Below are positions 46,203-57,179 of a DNA stretch of 64,000 nucleotides, in pieces. Every line of letters starts with the position of its first letter. Position 1 is the first letter of the stretch. Under the pieces are notes generated by a model. The model saw nothing but the letters and a program-made list of their open reading frames with translations. It was not told the origin of the DNA and did not search any database. Made by a program: the position numbers and the translations under genes. The stretch is taken from assembly GCA_015680685.1 (NCBI GenBank), contig MNCI01011971.1:420846-484845 (forward strand), given 5' to 3'. The stretch comes from Gnetum montanum. Lineage: Eukaryota > Streptophyta > Gnetopsida > Gnetales > Gnetaceae.

Positions 46203-47021
46203 TCATGAGTAACAAGTAGTTGCAATGCCCAACCATAAAAATCACTATCATCCACTAAGAAATTTGATTAAATTTTGTATACTTTAACTCTTTAAGTATA
46301 TTAGGTCTAGGTAGTGAATCTAATGAACATGATCATTTTCTTCTCAATTTTACTTGTGAAGTGCAAGTGTATGGTTAAGTATGACTGAGGCATATAATTT
46401 TTATCATTTTATGTTTATTTTTTAAATCGCCTAAGTGCCAAAAATAAATTATTTAAATTTTTAATTAATCCAATAACTAATTAATTTTTAACAAGTTTTC
46501 ACATAAGCATATGTTCCCATCTACCATACACATCTGAATATGTTATAATACTACTGGGTTACCAAGCATTAAGTGCTACTGGGATTACCATGTGTAAAGT
46601 GTATCTTCAAGATGGTCATACTTATGTGTATTAATTATTTAAATTTAATTAATTAAATGTATTAATAAATGCATAAAGTAAACATTAAGCTAATTCTACA
46701 TGCTACAAGGTTTATGAAGAAAGCTCATCTTTATTTCCAATCACACTGAGGTGCTCAGGTACATTAGTGCTCAAATAAAGATTTGTACACTTCACACTCA
46801 TATTATGGGCACTTAGAAAATATTCTAACTTTGGAGAAATAAAAATGAAAGAGTTTAACAAATAACTAATGAATGGATGCTATAAATGCAATTGTGACTG
46901 CATATTTATAGATAAGACAAGACACTGTGTTGATGTGTATGCATCAACGCATGAAACCTTGCATTGACACAATCACTTTGATAGGATCCTATTAATGTAG
47001 CCCATGAAGGATGACTCATCA
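46203..47021 (-). repeat. LTR shared by element D and a second internal region
   Basis: The LTR is 819 bp, from tcatgag at 46203 to CTCATCA at 47015-47021. On its left is a PBS (5' LTR role for element D), and on its right a polypurine tract followed by the end of a downstream ORF (3' LTR role for another copy). TATAAATA lies at 46903-46910 on the minus strand. Confidence 0.85.
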
Positions 47022-49350
47022 TATCTCAACAACTAAATGAAAACTGGTCCTTGAGTGAACAAAAGGAGGAATAATTTTATTAGAAAATTTTGTGAAGGTA
47101 TGGGATTATTGACTAACTATTGACACACAAACAAACACTAATTGCCCGAGTGTATAGATTTACAATCATTGTAAAATTTCTTATTCATGATAAAAAAAAT
47201 TGAATACCATGATAAATATTAATTGTAAAACTCATTAGGTGCATTGAAGACAAAAAGGAAAATCAAATGATCCTAGAAGGTGGAGGTTCTTGAGGTGCCA
47301 AAGGATCTTCTCCTACCTTCAGCATACAAGGCTATTGTGGTTGAGGCTATGGTTGTAGCTATTTGTCTATAGCTACGATTTCTGATGGAAAATGGAAAGC
47401 ATCCAATAATACTTGAATCTTCTCCTCCTTAATCATAGGATCATACATGGTTCACACAACATCACTAATGTGGGATGGTATGGGAACATCCCAAGGATAG
47501 GGCATTGTAAGAAATAGCTCCACATTGATGAACCAAGCTGCAAATTATTTTCATTTAATGTCAAATGCTTTGATAACATTAGATAGCTCTTGATGGTCAT
47601 TAAACCTTCTATCTTGGTTCATAGTTATGTATCTCTGATCAGTCAAGAACTGCCTAAGGACATCAATTTTAACATTCATTATTTCAAGATTTTACTTGGT
47701 CTCCTTATGGTGCTTGAACTCAGCCTCATACAATAGGTATGAGCTAGCCACTTATGTTTTTCAAATCTAACCTTGACCTTCCAATTGTTAGAATTTCCAA
47801 GTTTTCATAGAAAAGGTTGGTAAGCTACATGTGTTCAATCATCTCCTCAATCTATAGCTCCTTAACATAGATTTTAGCTTTGTTGTATGTGTTTAGCACA
47901 TCAAAGATAGGATATCACACATCACCTCCTTGTTGGAGTTTCTAGAGGGGGTCATTCACATTTTCCTTCACAAATTTATTTTTTTTCATTGATCTCATTC
48001 TTCAAAAAAATTTCATCCCTATAGTGGTTCTTAACCCTTTCTAATTTCAGGGCCTCATTCTTCTAAGATGTGATTTCAATTGCAGATCTCTAGAAAAGGG
48101 CATGGACCTCCTTCATTGAGAGATTATGATTCTCAGCTATCAACCTCCTTAAATCCATTGTCACATTTTCAAGATACTCCTATTTTTGTCTCATATATTC
48201 AACTATTTATTTCTTTTGGACCTTGATAGCATGTAGGTAATTTATATCCTTAGATTTTCTTTCTCCTATTTAAGTTCCAACAAGACCTTTTGAATGTTAT
48301 ATATAGTGGCACCATCTAAGCACTGGTCAAAGATCATCAACTCCTTTGCCTACTCAACCTATTAATGTTTAGACTAATGTTGCTAAAAAGCTTCATCCTT
48401 GGTTACTACTTGGCTGATTATCATGGGATCAATGAGGTGGGTTCTATGTCCTACAACCTTTGTAGCCAAGCCCCAATTCTTAGCTCTAGCTATTTCAAGT
48501 TCAGCCTTGGAAATGATGCATTTTCTCCTTACCTCCAATAGTGCCCACAAGGTAGCAATGATGTCATTTAGAAGGTCAAAGACCTTCAAAATTAATTATC
48601 AATTTTCCACCAATCATTCCAACAACTCCTCATGTTGGGCTTTGTCAAGCCTCCCACTAACCATTCTTCTGGACATTTGCACATCTCTAAGTGTAGCACT
48701 ATCCAACATAGATTTCAGAAGCATTTAGGACCTTAACCAATTTATCTATCACCATCTCATCTACTGTTTCCTAACCTTTGTGCTACATCACAAAGATAGT
48801 TATCCCATCTCCCTTCCTCAAGCACATCAAGAAGGTAGTAGCATTTTTAGAGATTTTTGGGAACGTTTTTTATCCTGAAATGGATACTATTACCTCTCAG
48901 GAACTAGGATTTGAATGTGCAAGTGCTTGCATTCATTAGGCATAGATAGCTAACATCATGTCCTTCAACAATATTATTGTATGAGTTACCTTGTTTAGAT
49001 GGATTAAAGTTGTTCAATAGATAGGTGGGTCACCACTCAGACTAGCTTGTAGCTATTACAAGAATTGTTCTTGAAGCTTTTGCATGTGATCCATAGTAGC
49101 ACATGCTTATGACATCATTTCATGAGAAGGTTGTGATGGTGACTATTCCTCTTTCTTAGTCATGGTAGGGACCTTATCCTTCATGATTTCTACTTAAGAG
49201 GAAATAGGAGCATATCTCATTGTAGAATTGGTGTAGTAGGCTATCCCTCCCCTTTTGCATAATTTTCAAATGAGGCATGGGAAGGAATGTGCCTTCCTTC
49301 TATGCTCATTTTCTTTAAATCAATTTTCTATCTCTAGATAGATCAACTAT
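47022..49350 (-). mobile_element. Element E: truncated internal region in tandem with element D
   Basis: On the minus strand it runs from an abrupt break at about 49350 through the downstream ORF to the polypurine tract and the shared LTR. The break falls within the ORF, after the IYLEIEN block. No second 5' LTR or pol is present. Confidence 0.78.
47263..49350 (-). pseudogene. Downstream ORF of element E, C-terminal ~695 codons
   Basis: Third copy of the coiled-coil ORF. It keeps the FPCLI...KLCKRGGIAYY block near 49270-49220, the coiled-coil middle and the C-terminal MPYPWDVPIPSH block (47476-47496 for PWDVPIP). It ends with TGA at 47263-47265, at the position of the stops in the other two copies. 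The N-terminal third is missing. Confidence 0.68.
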
Positions 49351-50569
49351 GTCATGTGGGTGATTTGAACCTCCAATTCTATTTGAATTATTGAAACTGA
49401 TGTTTTTCCTCCAAAGCATGATTAGATTCAATCATAAGAAGCTTGCAAAAACCTAAAATGCTAAAGGATATTATGATTGGGGAGACATGCATTTTGATGG
49501 TTCAAATGGATGTGAAAATGTCAAAACCACAATTTTCCTAGTTGATGAAGTACCAAAAAAATGTGGACATAACATTGCCTCATATTGATGGATCTTGTTA
49601 AGATGTTAATGGAGGATTCATCAAGAACATTGGTGATGACTTCATAATGTACCTACAAAAATAAAAATAAGAGAAAAGAAAATGAATTAGAGGAGAATGT
49701 AAGGATATCATCAATACATCTATCATGAGAATAGTGTTGTATCATAGAAGGTAAACATGGCTAAGTCATACATACAAGATGGTTGAAAGGATGCCATTAA
49801 TAGTGCTTCATACCATGTCCCACTTAGACTCTTAGCACACACTCACTTAAATAGAATAGTATCACTCAATTCTCACTAATGTCTTGATGATAGGAAAGGA
49901 AGTTAGAGGAAATATAAAATAGGAATATGACATATATAATTATGAAATAAATAAAAATAACAAACTAGGGATAGAAATGGGGAACATCACCTATACATCA
50001 AGTTGAGGTGTTATATCACAAAAGTGAGACATGGCTAGACCCCATACTTTAACTATGTTGATAACTTGATATAATTCTCTTCCTATCCTACTCAATCTAA
50101 ACACACCCTTACATGAAGTAGAAATGGTAGAACACTCATGGCTCTGTACATAAGGGAGATCACTTATAAACGTCTACGCCATGATGTGCTAATAAGAAGA
50201 AATATTAGTAGAATGGGATAGGAAGAAAGTGAAAAAATAGATGAAATTATATAGGATATGTACAAAAGAATAGTGGAAAACAACATAGAGGAGAAATCAT
50301 ATGTGTATCTATAATAAATGGTATGAAGGTAAGAGAATTGAATGTAATGGAATAAACCATAGGTGAGATAGGAGGTAAGGTTTAGAATAAACTTCATGAA
50401 GATTAACTTTATTTTTCTTCAAATATAGTACTATTGAGATATGATTAATTTATAGGATTTGGATATTAATTCTCATCTAAGTATATGAGCCAATATGCTC
50501 TATTATTAATATTTTTATGGTGATGAAGAATCCTTACTAGTTGGGAGAGAACTTGGATGTCTTGGCATT
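49351..50569. other. Unassigned AT-rich sequence
   Basis: No gene or repeat could be assigned. It could be the 3' part of the Tat-like remnant to its right, but no LTR match is visible. Confidence 0.4.
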
Positions 50570-51250
50570 TGAAAAATATTGTAGGACAAGATAAAATTCA
50601 TTAACCTCTCTTAGTCAAACATTCTTATCATGGATATGACATATGGCTCCTTGAAAATTTTAAATATTAATCTCTACTTGCTTGCAATTCTCCATATGAG
50701 TGTCTAGATCAACACAATGTTTTTTTTTCATTCTCGTTATTTTTCATCTAATTGTTTAAGTCTATCCAAAAAGATGACACATCTAGTTCCACTAATAATA
50801 TCACTTGAGATTCATAAGTCAACATGAATGGGACTCAACAAGTTGTATTTCGAGAAATGATATCATAGATGCAAAGGATATGAGATTGCTAGAAAAGCAA
50901 AGTTTTTTGAGACTAATCAACCATGTCTTTGCGAAAATGGATAAGTTATTATTGGTTGATTCATCTTGATCATTGGACTAGGAATAATAGGGAGATGATA
51001 ATGATTAGATATTTTGATACTAATCATAAAATTTTTTAACATCTTTATTTTTTAATAGAAATTCATTATAGGTTACAATGTACAAGGATATATCAAAGCA
51101 ACTGATGATATGATTGAAGTTGAAACAATAGATGTACTTGAGTGTGTTACATTTCAAAGAGATAATTTTAATCCACTTAGTAAAATACTCCATAGTTTTC
51201 AACATAAATTAATGACCATAAGAAGAAGGAGAACTAATTGATCCTATAAG
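50570..51250 (-). pseudogene. Integrase remnant of the Tat-like element
   Basis: The frame carries LDLIGSINSPSSYGH followed by MEYFTKWIK (51205-51180) and, after stops, FLLKNKDVKKFYD at about 51060-51022. These correspond to the D-x-IGPI, DYFTKWVEA and NGTPFKNKDVKKFC blocks of gypsy integrases. A LDRLKQLDEK-type helix near 50765-50740 belongs to the integrase C-terminal half. Confidence 0.8.
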
Positions 51251-51299
51251 ATCCAACGTCTATTTTTGAAAGAACCCTATGATTTCTAATATCTTAAGC

Positions 51300-51960
51300 T
51301 TCTAAGATAAGATATGAGTTCTAAGATTATGTTAAGATAAGTGTGATGATTAAATGATATGATAGATTTAATAGTTAAATCATCCACATAAGAGTTGACA
51401 ATTTTGAACATCATATCACTAAAGATGAATGTCATAACTTGCTAGTATGTTTCTTTAGTGTTCTTAAGCATGAAAGACATATTAGTGCAACAAAAGATTC
51501 CCCATGGGATCATAAAAGTTATAAAACATTGATGCTAATGATTAATTTTTATATGGTAACCTAAAAAGGCATTCATGAAGGAAACTAGGATGTGACCTAT
51601 TGTTGTCTCTATGAATTGATTGATCTTTGGTAATAGAAATTCATCTTTTAAATGTTATATTATGAATATAATAAAAATTGATGCATATCTTAATTTCTCT
51701 CTTTTTGTTAAGAAAAACTACCATATTGGACATCTAATTTGAGTTATCTATGGGGTGTATGAAACTTGCATTATAAAGATTAATGATCTTTTCTTTAATG
51801 ACTAAGACTAAATCAGGTTTGTTCTTTCTAGTTTTTTGCTTAATTGGCTTAGAACATTTCTCTAGAATGATGTTGTGTTGGATCAAAGATAAATATAGGC
51901 TTGACATATTTTTGTATCCCTAAGCAAAGACACTAGAGTTATTTTCTAGTATTCATACTC
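51300..51960 (-). pseudogene. Reverse transcriptase remnant of the Tat-like element
   Basis: Visible blocks are the MPGL-type N-terminal segment near 51920, SNMVVFLNKKREIKICINF near 51750, an ITKDQSIHRDNN stretch equivalent to PKDxFPLPxID, and MTFIFSDMMFKIVNSYVDDL. The YVDD active site at 51379-51390 is intact. The sequence breaks into integrase about 100 bp further on. Confidence 0.83.
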
Positions 51961-52140
51961 TCTAGTAGGTTTGTTCCTAGTTGTAGGATCTTGTTCTCAT
52001 TATCGTGATTAGTGATGGCTAGTTTAGTGAGGGGATTCTTTTTTAAAACTAGTTATTGATCTAAAGAGGCTAGGATAGATTTCTTGAATCACTTACCATG
52101 GATGGATCCCATGGATACATTGCTAGATCACCCAATAAAG

Positions 52141-52604
52141 ACTTAAGGTAGGATTCATGGCTTGTAATAGATCAAGGTTAGGTTAAGATTACATGAGAAC
52201 AAGATAAAGATTGGAACTTTTATAAAGTAAAAGTGATAAGTTTAATTAAATTTAATGATTTTAATAATAATTAAAATTATTATCATTACAATTATGTAAG
52301 GTTACTTTGAAGGCTAAATGTGAGAATTTTCACATTAATAGAATCTTGAGTTAGTTTAGGCTTGAAAATATTTGATTCTGAAACTTTGTTTTAGTGACAT
52401 TAGTAGCCAATGCAAGTAGGTGATATGGTAACATAGGATAGTGACATGCCACTATCATAAAAGGGAAATTGATACTAAACCAAAACACTTTGCTCATATA
52501 CTCATTTTTTCTTATAATTCTTTAACATTAGAGTACATTGACATGATGATATGTGAAAGAAGTACTTGGAGAGTACGATGTGGTTCAAAGAGGGTTGGGG
52601 CTTG
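52141..52604. other. Unassigned AT-rich stretch before element F
   Basis: No gene could be supported. A short minus-strand frame near 51990 (ILQLGTN) suggests the Tat-like polyprotein once extended a little in this direction. Confidence 0.4.
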
Positions 52605-53394
52605 TGATGATCAAAAACATTGATGGTTAGAATCACCAAGTGGTTGATATATGCATGGCATTAACCCCACCTCCACATGAGAGCCGTGCTGGAAACAAAG
52701 GTGGAGTGCATCAAATAGTCTTGTCAATCAAATAGGGACTTTGTTAGTTGTAATCGGGGTAGTGGGTGAAACCAGGGGATGGTGTGGTTATCCAAAATGC
52801 AAATGCAAGTGATGTGAACTGGTACTAAGAATCAAAGTAGTTCTTTGTAGTGCTAAGTGTAGAGTGTAGCCACGGAATGGTACTAAGCTTAACTAAGCGT
52901 TTCAATTGAGATGAGGCTGTCAACTAGTCAAGACTACTACTTGAGTGTAGTAGAACATGATGATGGATGAAAAAGTGTGAAAAAGTGCAAGAAAAATGTA
53001 ATAAAATGCTAGAAATGGAAGAGAGAAATGAAGTGCTACCCCAAATGGAAGCATAGTTAACTCTAAAAGGGTCTCAGAAGCTACACAATCTACAACAAGT
53101 ATAGTGGGAGCATAGTCACAGTCTCGATGGTGTTAAGCCATGAAGTCTGGCACTTGCTATGATGAATCGTGCCTATTGGGTTGGCCACTACAGTGTACTA
53201 TGTAGTGTTTTATAGGACTGCAGTAAGGCCATGGTGTACTGTGTAGTGAAAGGATGCCTCCTGACCAATGTGGTGTGCTTTGAGTTTTGTTTATGCTTGA
53301 AACTAAGTGCCAAGATGCCAAGATGCCAAATTCCATGTGCTAAAAATGCTCATATCCAAGGAATTCTAGCTTGTTGGAAATTCCAACCATTTGA

Positions 53395-53564
53395 TAATGC
53401 CAACCACCTAGGAATGTGAATCGTTTGAGAATGCCAACCACCTACAAATGCCAACCATTCGAGAATGCCAACTGCCTAGGAATGCCAACTACTTGGGAAT
53501 GTTGATCACCTAGGAATGCCAACTACCTAGGAATGCGAACCACTTGGGAATAAGAATTGTTAAA
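53395..53564. repeat. 17-bp minisatellite, 10 units
   Basis: Ten consecutive 17-bp units of the form GAATGCCAACYACCTAG, without length variation between units, lie just downstream of the LTR TATA box in element orientation. Confidence 0.9.
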
Positions 53565-53582
53565 ATGTTGGGGCTCTAGGGG

Positions 53583-53590
53583 TATTTATA
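53583..53590 (-). promoter_or_regulatory. LTR TATA box of element F, 3' copy
   Basis: TATAAATA on the minus strand within CCCTATAAATACC; the same sequence is in the other LTR at 60765-60772. Confidence 0.65.
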
Positions 53591-53724
53591 GGGCTAGGGT
53601 TAGCCCAAAATGCAGATCAGGTGCCATGTGGTAGTGTGATAGGTGAAAATACAAGAAAAACTCAAAAAATATTTTAAGTCCAGAGGTGACCAGAAAATTT
53701 TATAACTCTAGTTGCTATGCTCGG

Positions 53725-54199
53725 TACACTCTAGAGTGTAGGTACAATTTGGAACAAACAAGGAGCATAGGAAAAATGCAAATTGCTAATCTTGCTTACC
53801 AGAGGAGTGTTGGAGCTGAGGTGAAGGATGATGCTAAGTTCTAATGGCTTTTGAAGGCTTTCAAAGGCTTCTCTACAGTGCTGTGCTGGCTATGCTTTGA
53901 AGCGTAGCACAACACTTAGTTTAATTTTACAAAATTTGATGTCTAGCACCGGTTATGCTAGCTACACTTTGGAGTGTAGTAGAGCAATGCAAGGATACTT
54001 AGAAAAACTTGGAACAAATTTGATCTTCTTCCATGCTATGCTCGCTACGCTTTGGAGCATAGCAAGAGGGGTAACCTCAAGATAGAAAATCTAACAAATT
54101 TTTTCTGCACTCTAAGCTAGCTTGATAACTTTCAGCTTAACACTTAAGTAAACTAGCCACTAAAGTGTGTGCTATGATAGCTATGATTTAGGGCATAGC
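53725..54199. repeat. Array of five dispersed palindromes in the LTR U3
   Basis: Palindromic or near-palindromic 16-20-mers occur at 53725-53740 (TACACTCTAGAGTGTA, perfect), 53889-53908, 53961-53980, 54044-54063 and 54180-54199. The consensus is GCTAYGCTYTRGAGYRTAGC. They are upstream of the TATA box in element orientation. Confidence 0.85.
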
Positions 54200-54285
54200 A
54201 CCAACAGTTAGAGGAATTTTTCAAATTTTAACACTTAGATAAATTTGTAGTTGCAATGCTAAAGCCCAAAATTAGTGGTGTTTCA

Positions 54286-56000
54286 TTGGCTCCTCTATGT
54301 TGAGATTTGGTGTGGCCCAAGAGATGTCAACAAAGAATACAAAACACCATAACAAGAATGACACCAACATCACTCATTAGTACCTAATCAGATGACACTT
54401 TAGCATGCTCAAGAGTGGTAAGGGAATAAGGGTATGTTTGGGCAAAGTGTGTAGGTAATGTCCTAGGGAGATGAAATACAAGCAAAAGAAGTTAAATGCA
54501 AACAATGTATCTTGATGCAAGATGCGAAGTAAGCATGGTTGATGGTAACCATGACATGAAGTGAATTGCCCCTAAAATGTTGACCTCTTGTCAAAGTGCT
54601 CATGAGAGAGTCAAATTCGATCCAAGTCTAGGTTGGTTGCAAAACTATAGTGCTGTCAATTTTCTTGGTGATGTGTTTTTTTTTCTTTTTTTTTTTAATT
54701 TTTTCATATTTTTCTTTCTTTTCTTTGAGACTTTTTCTTTCTTTTTTTTCTTTTTCTTTTTCTTTTGCTTTACTATTAGGCGAACCTCTATTAGGTTCAT
54801 CTAATTACTGAATGCTAGCTGCAAGGTGTGGGCCATTGAGTAGATGGGATTTGCTTTGATGCAATCACATCATGTTTGTAGGATAGGTGTTTCCTCCTTG
54901 GGATGAGTTTCATTACATCTACTTAGGATTTGACTAGCAAATAGAGGCTCACCATGGGACGAGTTGCGTTATGTCTACCATAGTTTCTATGATTGACATG
55001 AAGAGAATGCCATGTGTGTTACAATGCGTATGCATCAGAGGGACGTGCAATTGTGAGTATGCAAGGGATGAGAGGATTTTGTGATGAAGGAGTGGATGTG
55101 CATGGGCTATAATCAGATGAGGGGGATGTGCACTCTTGAGTGGCATAACTAGTCCAATAATGCACATTGGAGTGATGTGGTGACTTGCTATTGCGATGAG
55201 ATGCATCTTTGCATGACTAGCTCCAAGGCTTTCTCCTACAAACATAACTCTGAGAAGATAAGAAAACCACATAACATGAAATGCAAGTGCAAATTCCAAA
55301 TGTGAAATTTCTACAAGTGATGGATGCAAGATGCTGCAAATGTGTCAAATGTTGCACCATTTGCAAGTGTTGAAGAAGCCAGTGAAAGTGCCAGGGCAAT
55401 GATGTTTGGCAAGTGCTCCAAAAAATTAGTAGAATGGTGGGAGGTGATGATGCTATGAGTGCCCAAAGGGTTTCACCAATGACAGGTCATCCAATAGATC
55501 AAGAACATGCCAATTTAAATTCCTAGTAGATCATGAACCTAGTTTAAGATCCTGGTAGACTATGATATGCTAGTTTATAGTCCTATCAGACTATTGGGTG
55601 CTAGTTTAATGTCATAGTGGGTGGTGGATGTTGTGCTAGTTTAACATCATAACCCAAGCATGATTTGTGCCAGTTTATAGTCATAGATATTTTTGTAATT
55701 TTAATGTTTATGATTTTTATGTGTTTTTGATGTTTTTAAAATACAATGTATAAGCTAAGTGAAGGAATCTGTAAAAAAAGAAAAAAATACGTGAATAAAA
55801 TGAAATGCTTAATCTAAGCAAGCAAGAAAAATGTAAATGTGTAGACTAGTGTGATGCAAACAAAAGTAAAAAATGCATGGTAAGTGGAGACAAGGGGTAA
55901 GTAGGTTCTTGGAACATTTTTGGCCATGGGGGTGCCTAGATCAAGTAGTTGTTTCTTAATTTGGTTTGAAATATGGGATGCATGGGACATAGGATTCTTT
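54286..56000 (-). other. 3' interior of element F without pol
   Basis: Next to the LTR the minus strand reads ATAGAGGAGCCAA, a plausible polypurine tract. A T-rich tract at 54674-54765 and a degenerate repeat at about 55505-55690 (GCTAGTTTAA words) are present. Open stretches at 54949-55399 and 54577-54804 show no domain. No RT, RNase H or integrase motif was found. Confidence 0.7.
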
Positions 56001-56700
56001 CGAAGGGTATTGGCTTCAACCATTGATTCGGGTATGTTAGCCTTATGCATTGCATTGGTTGCTGCAGATGAATCACCAAGAAACTCCACCTATAAAACTT
56101 GCTCCATCGCTATGTTGTGGATAGCCAAAGGAAAGGCATTATCACCATGGATGATAAATTGACCACCTTCATATGAAAGGTGGACTTATTGGTGGATGGG
56201 AGAGGAGATGATCCATAGTTAAGCTAGCCAAGGCCTACCCAGGATTAGGTTGAAGCCTAGAATATCTTCTATGATAGTGAAATCTATGTTGGTGGGGAAT
56301 TGCTCACCTACCACAAAGGCTAAGTTGACTATACCCTTGATGGTGATGCATGATAAATTGAAGTATTTTAGACACATGGTTTTGGTTGACCTGATTTCAT
56401 ATACTAGACCTAGATTATCAATGATAGAGTACAAGACTACATTTGTTGCTACAACATCATCGACATGCACTCTATAGATCATGTACTACCCAACACGTAT
56501 GCTAATGGACACTAGAGCTATAGTGACCTCCCCTCATTCATGGTTGATCTTGACTACATTTTCATGCAATGCTAGGGATATTGAACCCAATTCTTATGGT
56601 GTAGGGGAAAACATTATTGCATGTATGGTATTCTCATATACAGGAATGTCATTTATAACAAGAATGAAAACTAACATCTAGGACAATGCTTGGTGATGAG
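56001..56700 (-). pseudogene. Element F retropepsin-like protease
   Basis: The open stretch 56219-56482 reads RVHVDDVVATNVVLYSIIDN, then FTIIEDILGFNLILGRPWLA. LxGRPWL closes the protease domain of Tat-lineage elements, and the first segment corresponds to their VLVDNGSALNVCPL-type active site. Here the Gly of the active site is lost (DDV). An upstream part (56500-56690) is in the same orientation. Downstream, an open stretch to 55814 has no recognisable domain, and RT never begins. Confidence 0.78.
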
Positions 56701-57179
56701 TACATGAGGTCATGACCAAGTCATACAAGCTCAACGTTGTGTTCTTCTGCTTGTGTGTTTGTTTCACCTAGGTTAGTGCCACTATGAAGTCCTTGTTATT
56801 AGCTGTTGTGTTGTCCTTGACTTCCTTCATGCAGGTTGAGAGACTAATTTCTCATAGAGGGGACTTGGGCCTAGGTTGCTTGACTTGCTTTGGTGCAAGG
56901 ACCCCAATGTTCAGTTGTTGCTTACTAGTTATGGCCTTTGCTTTAGCCATGGAAGTTGTGAGGTGCTTTTTCATCATCTTTTGTTGCCATTTGGTAGGCC
57001 TACTTGAGTTGTTAGTATGGTTAGCCCTCAAAGGAGGAGAGGTCAGGATGTTGCCTACTATTAGGCTTTATGTAGGTGAGGGGCCATCATGTTGTGGTAC
57101 CTTGCTGATGAAAGGTTTCTTAGTGGTTGTTGTTGCTGCATCATGCCAAGTTATTGTCTTAGCAGACGATTGGTTTCAT

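Larger units (their letters stand above)
38333..47021 (-). mobile_element. Element D: 8.7 kb internally deleted Athila-like element
   Basis: Two LTRs, 38333-39118 and 46203-47021, flank a minus-strand interior with PBS, gag pieces, spacer and the downstream ORF. Homology to element C jumps near 44215 from the spacer directly into the protease-RT linker region, so RT, RNase H and integrase are absent. The left flank is cttgg; no matching repeat can be sought on the right because the right LTR is joined to another internal region. It would need proteins supplied by a complete relative to move. Confidence 0.85.
50570..52140 (-). mobile_element. Tat-like Ty3/gypsy remnant with RT joined to integrase
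   Basis: The minus strand encodes the RT N-terminus, RT core with YVDD, and directly after it the integrase core, without the RNase H and integrase zinc region between. YVDD and the NGHKF-type integrase block separate it from the Athila-like copies. No LTRs were found for it. Confidence 0.75.
52605..54285 (-). repeat. 3' LTR of element F
   Basis: The LTR is 1681 bp and aligns with 59849-61265; that copy lacks about 200 bp corresponding to 53640-53850. From the right it contains the palindrome array (53725-54199), the TATA box (53583-53590) and a 17-bp minisatellite (53395-53564). Confidence 0.87.

Noticed and set aside
53395-53564. Regular short repeats resembling a CRISPR array
   Set aside because: Units are directly adjacent without spacers, inside a plant LTR; it is a minisatellite.
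54577-54804. Plus-strand frame ending in poly-Phe
   Set aside because: Produced by a T-rich tract; antisense to the interior of element F.
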